From an uncultured Clostridia bacterium (GTDB lineage Bacteria; Bacillota; Clostridia; TANB77; CAG-508): DNA of 14,128 bases. The notes beneath the pieces were generated by a model, which worked only from the letters and a program-made list of their open reading frames with translations, did not search any database and was not told the DNA's origin. The DNA lies in NCBI GenBank assembly GCA_947631725.1, contig CANRML010000020.1, positions 1 through 14,128 of the forward strand, read 5' to 3'. A program made the translations under genes and the position numbers. Shown piece by piece: positions 5,504-11,994 of the stretch; within the stretch, counting starts at the first letter, position 1, and each line of letters begins with the position of its first letter.

Positions 5504-6940
5504 TTAAATTCTTGCAATTCCACCCATAACTTTACTATATGATGCTGAGTCTAGTAATTTAGGTCCTCCTGCTATAACAACTGTATCTCCTTTTTCTAAA
5601 ATACCTTTATCTTGCAATTTTTTTATTCCTAATTCTACTACTATATCTGGGTTCTTTTGTGGTTCTATATATATTGGAGTTACGTTCCAAGCAAGTGATA
5701 ATTGGTAAAATGTTTTTATATTATCTGTAATTGCTAATATTGGGCATCCAGCTCCCAAGCCTGCTAAGTTTCTTGCTGAATCTCCTGTGTTTGTATAACA
5801 TACAATTGCATCTGCCTTCATATTCATAGCCATTGTACATGTACCATATGCAATTTCTTCTTCAAAATCTGATAGATTAAATGTATCTGAATTCATCCTA
5901 AATCTTTTCCAATAATCAATATCTTCTTCTGTTCTAGTTGCTATTTTTACCATTGTTTTAACACACTCTACTGGGTATTTTCCCATAGCACACTCTCCAG
6001 AAAGCATAATAGCACTTGTTCTATCATAAATAGCATTTGCAACATCACTTGCCTCTGCTCTTGTTGGTAATGGATTATATGTCATACTTTCTAGCATTTG
6101 TGTTGCTGTTATCGCTGGTTTATTTGCAACATTTGATAATTTTATAAATTTCTTTTGCATAATTGGTGGTTCTGTATAATCTGTTTCTGTGGCCATATCT
6201 CCACGTGCAATCATTTGAGCATCTGCATTTTTTACTATATCTTCCATATTTTGTAAGCCTTCTATGTTTTCTACTTTTGTAATTATTTTTATATCTTTTC
6301 CACCATTTTCATCTAATACTTTTCTAACTTGAGCAATATCATCTTTATTTCTTGTAAATGACATTGCAACATAATCATAGTCATGTTCACATGCTGTTTT
6401 TAAATCTTCAATATCTTTTTCTTTTAGTGCTGGTAAATGCACTGCTGTTCCTGGTAAATTAATAGTTTTTCTACTTCCTAGCCCATTTCCATGTACTACT
6501 GTACAAACAATGTCTTTATCTACTATTTCATCAACTACTAGTTCAATAGCTCCATCATCTATTAATATTTTTGTACCTGGTTTTACATCTTTATATAAAT
6601 CTTTATATGTTACAGATACTTTATCTTTATCTCCTACTATGTCTTCATTTACAAGTGTAAATTTTTGTCCATCTTCTAATTTAATTTTTTCATTTGTTCC
6701 TGTAACTAGCATTCCTGTTCTAATTTCTGGTCCTTGCATATCTAGTAATAAAGCGATTGGCAAGTCAAGTTTTTTTCTTAATCTTAAAACTTCTTCTGTC
6801 TTTTCGGCTTGTTCTTCCCAACTTCCGTGTGAATAATTTATTCTACAAACATTTAATCCTTCTTGCATTAGTTCTTCTAATTTGTGTTCACTTGCTGGTC
6901 CTATTGTTCCTACTATTTTTGTTTTTCTCAATTTTTTCAT
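5504..6940 (-). CDS. pyk: Pyruvate kinase
   Basis: 478 residues, the usual length of a bacterial enzyme without the extra C-terminal PEP-utiliser domain. It transfers phosphate from phosphoenolpyruvate to ADP, the last step of glycolysis. Landmarks: TKIVGTIGPAS at the N-terminus; RINYSHG (R33, N35, S37, H38) for nucleotide, phosphate and K+; LDMQGPEIRTG (67-76); B domain about 77-170; ITKVENIEG with K222 and metal ligand E224; ARGD with metal ligand D248; ITATQMLESM (277-286); SDVANAIYDRTSAIMLSGE; then the C-terminal allosteric domain. Two signatures are unusual: DMQ where most enzymes have DTK, and ARGDMATETDY where most have ARGDLGVEI. All core catalytic residues remain, so I expect activity. 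It has its own promoter 80 bases downstream of the thioesterase stop, although no terminator separates them, so read-through from the upstream cluster is possible. SD AAAGGGA precedes the ATG. Confidence 0.96.
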   Translation of the reverse strand: MKKLRKTKIVGTIGPASEHKLEELMQEGLNVCRINYSHGSWEEQAEKTEEVLRLRKKLDLPIALLLDMQGPEIRTGMLVTGTNEKIKLEDGQKFTLVNEDIVGDKDKVSVTYKDLYKDVKPGTKILIDDGAIELVVDEIVDKDIVCTVVHGNGLGSRKTINLPGTAVHLPALKEKDIEDLKTACEHDYDYVAMSFTRNKDDIAQVRKVLDENGGKDIKIITKVENIEGLQNMEDIVKNADAQMIARGDMATETDYTEPPIMQKKFIKLSNVANKPAITATQMLESMTYNPLPTRAEASDVANAIYDRTSAIMLSGECAMGKYPVECVKTMVKIATRTEEDIDYWKRFRMNSDTFNLSDFEEEIAYGTCTMAMNMKADAIVCYTNTGDSARNLAGLGAGCPILAITDNIKTFYQLSLAWNVTPIYIEPQKNPDIVVELGIKKLQDKGILEKGDTVVIAGGPKLLDSASYSKVMGGIARI

Positions 6941-6984
6941 ATTTTATCAATCCCTTTCTTGTTTTTAGTTTCAAACCGCAGTAT

Positions 6985-7013
6985 ATTATATCAAATGTTT
7001 ATAGGTTTTTCAA
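6985..7013 (-). promoter_or_regulatory. Sigma-A promoter of pyk
   Basis: On the - strand TTGAAA (7008-7013) and TATAAT (6985-6990) are separated by 17 bases. It lies in the gap between the thioesterase stop and pyk, leaving a leader of about 40 bases before the ATG at 6940. Confidence 0.82.
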
Positions 7014-7020
7014 CACTTTT

Positions 7021-7743
7021 TTAAGATAATGTTATAATAGCATGTAAAATGTCCTCTTCCTTACTATATATGCAAATTGTATGTTTTCCATTATATAGTG
7101 CATATTTGCATTTCACAGTATCTCCATATTTTACTTCTTTTTTATATTGTATTTGAACTTCATCAAATGGTCTCATCTGATAGATATCTTCTGGTAATGT
7201 TTCATATGCTATATCTAAATAGTATAAATTATGCATATGTCCGTTTATATCAATATCTCTTCTTGTAATCGTATATTCTATTTCATTTGAATATGTATCT
7301 GGCAACTCAATTTTTTCTAATTGTCTATCTTGAAAAACACTAATATCTTCTAGTTCATAATGTCCCATAATTTCATCTGTTAATTTTGTTAATTTATTAG
7401 TTTCTATATTTACTAAAGCCCATTTTGAAGTTGCTATTACTGAAAGTTCTCCTTTTTCATTATACATTTCAAAATCACGATAAGTATGTATTCTGCTTAA
7501 ATCTCTTCCCCATGTTTTTACATGTAGAGTTTGTCCATATTTAGGTCTTTTTATAACTTGTAATTTCCAGCCCAATAAAATCCATGCTAGTTTTGTTGTT
7601 TGAATATCATTTGCTCCAAATCCTGCTAAGTCAGAGTGGTAGCCTCCTATATTTTCAAACATTTCTAATATGGATTTATTTTTTATTAGATTATTTTTTC
7701 CTATATCTTTTACTCCTGATTTAAAGTCACATTTAAATATCAT
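7021..7743 (-). CDS. Acyl-ACP thioesterase
   Basis: 240 residues, typical of bacterial FatA/FatB-type enzymes with two tandem hot-dog folds. It hydrolyses acyl-ACP to free fatty acid and ACP in the cytoplasm. The first half carries the conserved run TTKLAWILLGWKLQV and the RPKYGQTLHVKTW block. The second hot-dog holds the active site, RRDIDINGHMHNLYYLD, matching plant D-x-N-x-H (D165, N167, H169), and YKKEVKYGD, where E203 matches the plant active-site glutamate of the YRREC motif. The following cysteine of plant enzymes is Val here, as is common in bacteria. The ATG at 7743 follows AAGAAGGGA and lies 15 bases after the pgi stop, so the two genes are almost certainly co-transcribed. No fatty-acid synthesis gene is in the window. 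Chain-length preference cannot be read by eye. Confidence 0.9.
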   Translation of the reverse strand: MIFKCDFKSGVKDIGKNNLIKNKSILEMFENIGGYHSDLAGFGANDIQTTKLAWILLGWKLQVIKRPKYGQTLHVKTWGRDLSRIHTYRDFEMYNEKGELSVIATSKWALVNIETNKLTKLTDEIMGHYELEDISVFQDRQLEKIELPDTYSNEIEYTITRRDIDINGHMHNLYYLDIAYETLPEDIYQMRPFDEVQIQYKKEVKYGDTVKCKYALYNGKHTICIYSKEEDILHAIITLS

Positions 7744-7758
7744 TGTATTCCCTTCTTT

Positions 7759-9069
7759 TTAATATCCTGGTTTATTTAATAAATGAAACATATTCTTTTT
7801 ATATTCTTCTACTCCTGGTTGATTAAATGGATTAACCTCAAGTATCATCCCTGATACTGCACAGGCTTTTTCAAAGAAATATATAAGTTCTCCTATATTT
7901 TCTTCATCTAATTTATTCATTTCAATAATAATATTTGGTACATCTCCTGTGCTATGAGCTTGAATTGTTCCCTCCATAGCTTTTTTATTAACATAGTCCA
8001 TTGTTTTTCCAGCTAAATAGTTTAGCCCGTCCAAATTATCGTCATCTGGATTTATTATAATATCATTTTGTGGAGTTTTTATTGATATAACAGTTTCAAA
8101 TAGGTCTCTTCTTCCATCTTGAATATATTGTCCCATAGAGTGCAAATCTGTTGTAAAATCGACTCCTGCTGGGAAAAGTCCTTTTTTGTCTTTTCCTTCA
8201 CTTTCTCCATATAATTGTTTCCACCACTCAGTAAAATAGTGCATTTTAGGTTCATAATTAACTAATATCTCTACATTTTTCTTTAACTTTTTATGTAGGA
8301 TATTTCTAACAACTGCATATTGATAACATTGGTTATATTTAATATCTGGGTCATCAAATCTATCTTGTGCCGTTTTTGCACCTTTTAATAATTTATCTAT
8401 ATTTATACCTGCTGTTGCAATTGGTAATAATCCTACTGCAGTTAAAACAGAATATCTTCCTCCTATATTATCTGGTACAACAAATTGCTCATATCCTTCA
8501 TTTTCAGCTAATGTTTTTAGAGCCCCTTTTTCTTTATCTGTAGTTGCATAAATTCTGCTACGTGCTTCATCTATTCCATATTTATTTTCTAAGATTTCTC
8601 TAAAAATTCTAAATGCAATTCCTGGCTCTGTTGTTGTTCCTGATTTAGATATTACATTAACTGAAAAGTCTTTGTTTCCTATATATTCAATTAAGTCATT
8701 GATATAATTAGGACTTAGATTATTTCCCACATATAGAATTTGTGGATATTTTCTTTGTTTTTCTGTTAATAGATTATAGAAAGTGCTTGTTAAACTTTCT
8801 ATTACTGCCCTTGCGCCTAAGTATGAGCCTCCAATTCCAATTACAACTAGTATTTCAGATTCTTTTGCTATTTTTTTAGCTGCTTGTTTTATTCTTTTAA
8901 ATTCATTTTTGTCATAATTTGTTGGTAAATCTAGCCATCCTACAAAGTCTTTTGGATCATCTGCTCTTTCATTTAGTTCTTCATGTATTGCTTTTACTTT
9001 TTTGCTATATTCTCCTACCATTTTTTTTGTAATCCCTGTATGTTTAAAATTCACTTTTATATTTGCCAT
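7759..9069 (-). CDS. pgi: Glucose-6-phosphate isomerase
   Basis: 436 residues, similar to Bacillus-type PGI (about 450). It interconverts glucose 6-phosphate and fructose 6-phosphate in glycolysis and gluconeogenesis. Two SIS (sugar isomerase) domains are evident: VVIGIGGSYLGARAV (76-90) and the phosphate-binding VISKSGTTTEP (139-149). Catalytic residues by family alignment are E289 in YGESEGK, H310 in DLHSMGQ and K424 in QPGVEEYKKNMF; the numbers fall within one residue of the well-studied Geobacillus enzyme (E290, H311, K425). ATG at 9069 follows AGAAGGGAAGGG. It lies 26 bases downstream of uppP and 15 bases upstream of the thioesterase gene, in an apparent three-gene operon. No truncation or lost motif is visible. 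Confidence 0.97.
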   Translation of the reverse strand: MANIKVNFKHTGITKKMVGEYSKKVKAIHEELNERADDPKDFVGWLDLPTNYDKNEFKRIKQAAKKIAKESEILVVIGIGGSYLGARAVIESLTSTFYNLLTEKQRKYPQILYVGNNLSPNYINDLIEYIGNKDFSVNVISKSGTTTEPGIAFRIFREILENKYGIDEARSRIYATTDKEKGALKTLAENEGYEQFVVPDNIGGRYSVLTAVGLLPIATAGINIDKLLKGAKTAQDRFDDPDIKYNQCYQYAVVRNILHKKLKKNVEILVNYEPKMHYFTEWWKQLYGESEGKDKKGLFPAGVDFTTDLHSMGQYIQDGRRDLFETVISIKTPQNDIIINPDDDNLDGLNYLAGKTMDYVNKKAMEGTIQAHSTGDVPNIIIEMNKLDEENIGELIYFFEKACAVSGMILEVNPFNQPGVEEYKKNMFHLLNKPGY

Positions 9070-9095
9070 ATTTACCCTTCCCTTCTTTTGTATAT

Positions 9096-9896
9096 TTATA
9101 TTCTTGTAATTCTTGTAATATATAACCCGATAATTGCAAGTCCAATAATAACTCTATATACTGCAAAAATTTTAAAACTACCTTTTTGTAAATATTGTAA
9201 TAAAAATTTTATTACTAATAAGCCTACTACAAAGCTTGCTAATACTCCTACTACAAATGGAATATTAAATACGAAGTCTTTGAATTTATATAATGTTGCT
9301 CCTAATACAATAGGTGCTGATAACATAAAAGAATATTTTGCTGCTGATTCTCTCTCAACTCCCATAATTCTTCCTGTTGTCATTGTTACACCTGAACGTG
9401 AAACACCTGGTATAAATGCTAAGGCTTGTGATAATCCTATTAAAAAAGTTTGTTTAAATGTCATTTCTTCGTATTTTGTTTTTGTTGGTGCTTTTTTATC
9501 AGCAATATATAAAATTATTCCCATAACAATAAGTGCTATTGCAATTAATAATGGCATTTTTGCTAGACTGTCCCCTATAAAATGATCTAGCAAGAAACCT
9601 ATTGCTCCACCTGGTATTGTTGCAATCACAATATACCAAAACATCTTTCCTTCTACTGATTTTTCTTTTTTTACTACTTGATTATACCCTCCTTTTATTA
9701 ACTTTATCCAGTCTTTACAAAAAAAGATTGCTATTGCAAGTAATGTTCCAAAATGAAGGGCTACATCAAAACTTTCTGGTACTTCCCAATTAAATATCCA
9801 AGGTATTAAATTTAAGTGGGCTGAACTTGAAATTGGTAATAATTCTGTTAATCCTTGAACAATTCCTAGTATAAGTGATTGCATAATTCCTGTCAT
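9096..9896 (-). CDS. uppP: Undecaprenyl-diphosphatase (bacitracin-resistance type)
   Basis: 266 residues, normal family length, hydrophobic throughout with about eight membrane segments. It dephosphorylates undecaprenyl pyrophosphate so the lipid carrier can be reused in peptidoglycan and wall polymer synthesis. Both family signatures are present: the (E/Q)xxxE motif QGLTE (14-18) running into LPISSSAH (H27), and PGVSRSGVT (163-171) with the conserved Arg at 167. The start at 9896 is preferred over M5 because GAGAGAA precedes it at suitable distance, while an AGGA before M5 is too close. The gene has its own promoter region and leads a probable operon with pgi and the thioesterase. Confidence 0.96.
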   Translation of the reverse strand: MTGIMQSLILGIVQGLTELLPISSSAHLNLIPWIFNWEVPESFDVALHFGTLLAIAIFFCKDWIKLIKGGYNQVVKKEKSVEGKMFWYIVIATIPGGAIGFLLDHFIGDSLAKMPLLIAIALIVMGIILYIADKKAPTKTKYEEMTFKQTFLIGLSQALAFIPGVSRSGVTMTTGRIMGVERESAAKYSFMLSAPIVLGATLYKFKDFVFNIPFVVGVLASFVVGLLVIKFLLQYLQKGSFKIFAVYRVIIGLAIIGLYITRITRI

Positions 9897-9950
9897 TTTA
9901 TATTCTCTCTTTCTATTTTTATTTATATTTTTTGTTTTTTCTATGTGTTA

Positions 9951-9979
9951 AGTATATAATAACTTTTTATCTTTTGCAA
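9951..9979 (-). promoter_or_regulatory. Probable promoter of the uppP-pgi-thioesterase operon
   Basis: On the - strand TTGCAA (9974-9979) and TATACT (9951-9956) are 17 bases apart, two mismatches in the -35 and one in the -10. Upstream of the -35 (about 9980-10040) the strand is dominated by A and T tracts, which could act as an UP element. The leader to the ATG is about 50 bases. No other structure was seen in 9897-10060. Confidence 0.6.
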
Positions 9980-10060
9980 TAAATTTTAATTAATTTTTTC
10001 TTTTTAATTTTATTTATTTTTTCTTTTAAATATATGTTTTTCTGCATCTTAATTAGAACT

Positions 10061-10089
10061 AAAAATGGAAGCTTTTTGCTTCCATTTTT
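10061..10089 (-). terminator. Intrinsic terminator of the TPR protein gene
   Basis: A perfect 12-base inverted repeat, AAAAATGGAAGC and GCTTCCATTTTT, with a T5 loop. It begins 5 bases past the TPR gene's stop codon on the - strand and ends in a T run. It separates the TPR gene from the uppP operon. Confidence 0.92.
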
Positions 10090-10094
10090 TAATA

Positions 10095-11327
10095 TTATCT
10101 ATACTTTTCTTGTTCATTTGAATTAATTTCTTGTTCATTTTGTTGTTTCTTTTGCTTATTCCTATTTAGCATTTCAATATCGGTATAACCTAATTGTTTT
10201 GTGATTTCAAACATCTTTTCAAGATGTTCTTTAGCTTTAATTCCTTTTTTACTAATTTTAGCTTCTTCTTCTTTTTCCTCCTGGTCTTCTAAATTAAATG
10301 GTATTGTGATTTTTGCAAGTATTGGAATAAACATTGGTTCATTTTTTATTTTAGGTACTATTTTTTTTGCATTTGCATCAATTGCTGTATTAGCATATTG
10401 AATAGCAGTATCTTTATTTCCCTTTATTAGTTCAATTTTTGCTAGTTCAAAATATGCATCTGGTGCTAATTCTTCGTCTTCTATTACTTGCATAAAATAT
10501 TTCTGTGCTTCTTCAATCTCTTTATATATTAGTGCAATTTCTGCTAGTGAATATTTTGCATTATATAGTAAATGATTTATATCTGCTGCTTTTTCATAGC
10601 ATATTTTTGCATTTTCAAAATCATTTAGCATTGTATATGCAATTCCTAAATTATAGTACAAATCATAATTTGTTGGATCATGTTTTAAAGCTTCTTGATA
10701 TACACTTGTTGCTTCTTTATACATTTCTTGTTGAAATAATATATCTCCTAGTAATAAACTTGCTTCACAATAATCTGGTTTTTTCTTTAATAAATTTGTC
10801 AACATTTCAGCAGCTTCATCTTGTTTTTCAAAATCATTTAATAATTGGGCAACTCTAAAATATGAGTCATAATCTCTTTTATGAATATCTATTGCTTGTA
10901 CATATTCGTCAATTGCCTTTCTCATCCCACCTTCATTTTCATATATTTCAGCTAATCTTTTATGTCCTTGATAGTTTTCTGGATATTTAGTAACTAAGTG
11001 TATTAATGCTTGTTTTGCTCTTTTATTATCTCCAAATTTTAGGTATATATTGGCTTTTGTAATATCAATAATTTCTGTAAATGGTATATCATATTTTTCA
11101 AGTATCATAATTGCAACAGGAATAAATATTCCTATGATGTATTTTATTATGACAAATATCCAGCTTATTTTTATTTTAAATATTACTTCAAAAAAGTTTA
11201 ATATAAGTGCTAAAGCTTGTAAAATTATAACAGTCACATAACTTGTATCATTGTTTTTAATGATATTATAGAAAAAATATGCAAATATACCCAGTGTTAT
11301 CACTGCAAAGATAAGTTGTTCTATCAT
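10095..11327 (-). CDS. Membrane-anchored tetratricopeptide-repeat protein
   Basis: 410 residues. The N-terminus holds three hydrophobic helices (about 3-20, 31-50 and 56-76), followed by some seven TPR units from about 90 to 330. The clearest repeats are YQGHKRLAEIYENEGG, ASLLLGDILFQQEMYKEA and YDLYYNLGIAYTMLNDFENA, with the usual Gly/Ala and Tyr spacing. The last 60 or so residues are a highly charged tail (QEEKEEEAK then Gln/Asn/Glu-rich), likely disordered or coiled. TPR arrays bind partner proteins, so this is probably a membrane scaffold or assembly factor, but no partner can be named. It has its own promoter and terminator and is therefore probably monocistronic, though it sits directly behind the transglycosylase gene. 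SD AAAGGA is 7 bases before the ATG. I do not recognise a named homologue. Confidence 0.85.
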   Translation of the reverse strand: MIEQLIFAVITLGIFAYFFYNIIKNNDTSYVTVIILQALALILNFFEVIFKIKISWIFVIIKYIIGIFIPVAIMILEKYDIPFTEIIDITKANIYLKFGDNKRAKQALIHLVTKYPENYQGHKRLAEIYENEGGMRKAIDEYVQAIDIHKRDYDSYFRVAQLLNDFEKQDEAAEMLTNLLKKKPDYCEASLLLGDILFQQEMYKEATSVYQEALKHDPTNYDLYYNLGIAYTMLNDFENAKICYEKAADINHLLYNAKYSLAEIALIYKEIEEAQKYFMQVIEDEELAPDAYFELAKIELIKGNKDTAIQYANTAIDANAKKIVPKIKNEPMFIPILAKITIPFNLEDQEEKEEEAKISKKGIKAKEHLEKMFEITKQLGYTDIEMLNRNKQKKQQNEQEINSNEQEKYR

Positions 11328-11364
11328 AAAATGTTCCTTTCTTTTTATTCTATTCTTTTACCTT

Positions 11365-11393
11365 ATTTTATTGCATTTTTTTTCATTTGTCTA
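11365..11393 (-). promoter_or_regulatory. Probable promoter of the TPR protein gene
   Basis: On the - strand TAGACA (11388-11393) and TAAAAT (11365-11370) are separated by 17 bases, one mismatch in each hexamer. The -35 starts 4 bases after the transglycosylase stop codon, and no terminator lies between the genes, so read-through from polA is also possible. Confidence 0.6.
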
Positions 11394-11397
11394 GTAT

Positions 11398-11994
11398 TTA
11401 GTAGAGATTTTGATAAATTTTATAATCTCTTAAAATTTTTCTAACGTATTGATTTGTTTCTTTATATGGTACATTTTCTATGTCTGTTCCATCTTTTTTT
11501 ATTATTCCTTTTTCTATCCATGAATCTACTGTTCCACTTCCTGCATTATATGCTACTAAAGCTAATTCAATATATTTATATTTTTCTAATAATATTGAAA
11601 TATATTTTGTTCCTAGTTCAATATTTGTATCAACTTCTAATAGTTTATCACTTATATTTTCTGATATTATTGTCTTGTCTAATTCTTCTGCAACTTCTTC
11701 TGCAGTTTTTTCCATTAGTTGCATCAAGCCTTTTGCTCCTTTTTTAGATATAGCTTTAGGTTCAAAGTTACTTTCTGCTTTTATAATTGCATAAATTAGA
11801 TTTTCATTTACATTATATTGTTTTGCATATAACTCTACAAATCTTTCATATTTTTTTGGATATATCAATTTCATTACTTTTGTCTTCAATTGTAATGGTT
11901 CTATTAGCAATATACTAATAACTATTAAGACAATTACAAATATATATTTATATTTTTTTATTGTTAATCTCTCCTTTGGTCTATTTACAGTCAT
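11398..11994 (-). CDS. Membrane-anchored lytic transglycosylase (SLT domain)
   Basis: 198 residues from the ATG at 11994. A short basic segment (KERLTIKKYKY) precedes one hydrophobic helix (about 18-31), an uncleaved-looking signal anchor. The rest is a small Slt70-type catalytic domain: ENLIYAIIKAESNFEPKA with catalytic E74 in the ES motif, KGAKGLMQLM (GLMQ, 89-92), and ALVAYNAGSGTV (AYNAG). The C-terminus matches the family's NVPYKETNQYVRKIL block. Such enzymes cleave peptidoglycan glycan strands to 1,6-anhydro ends, acting on the outer face of the membrane. The gene overlaps the 3' end of polA by 14 bases. The ATG has a weak SD, while AAAGGAG just after the polA stop is ideally placed for an in-frame ATA at 11961, so the true start is uncertain; starting there would still keep the anchor. 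The TTG at 12024 looks less likely. Confidence 0.88.
   Translation of the reverse strand: MTVNRPKERLTIKKYKYIFVIVLIVISILLIEPLQLKTKVMKLIYPKKYERFVELYAKQYNVNENLIYAIIKAESNFEPKAISKKGAKGLMQLMEKTAEEVAEELDKTIISENISDKLLEVDTNIELGTKYISILLEKYKYIELALVAYNAGSGTVDSWIEKGIIKKDGTDIENVPYKETNQYVRKILRDYKIYQNLY
11959..11977 (-). promoter_or_regulatory. Strong SD followed by an in-frame ATA codon in the transglycosylase gene
   Basis: AAAGGAG (- strand, 11971-11977) begins 4 bases after the polA stop codon. Nine bases further is an in-frame ATA (11959-11961), with no ATG, GTG or TTG at usable distance. Initiation there would remove 11 residues and start the protein just before its basic KKYKY stretch. This may mark a non-standard start or be a chance match. 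Confidence 0.3.

Noticed and set aside
8983..9585. 200-codon open frame on the + strand antisense to pgi and uppP
   Set aside because: It spans two clear genes on the opposite strand, has low-complexity composition and no SD or recognisable domain; it is a by-product of AT-rich codon use.
9980..10060. Very AT-rich stretch considered as an origin or a small RNA gene
   Set aside because: No repeated DnaA-box-like motif, no stable hairpin apart from the terminator at 10061, and no promoter-terminator pair; an UP-like tract is the simplest reading.
10201..10858. + strand open frames inside the TPR gene
   Set aside because: Leu/Ile/Phe-rich products antisense to repeat-coding DNA, with no SD or domain; shadow frames.
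11454..11794. Two overlapping + strand frames opposite the transglycosylase
   Set aside because: Hydrophobic low-complexity shadows of the SLT gene.
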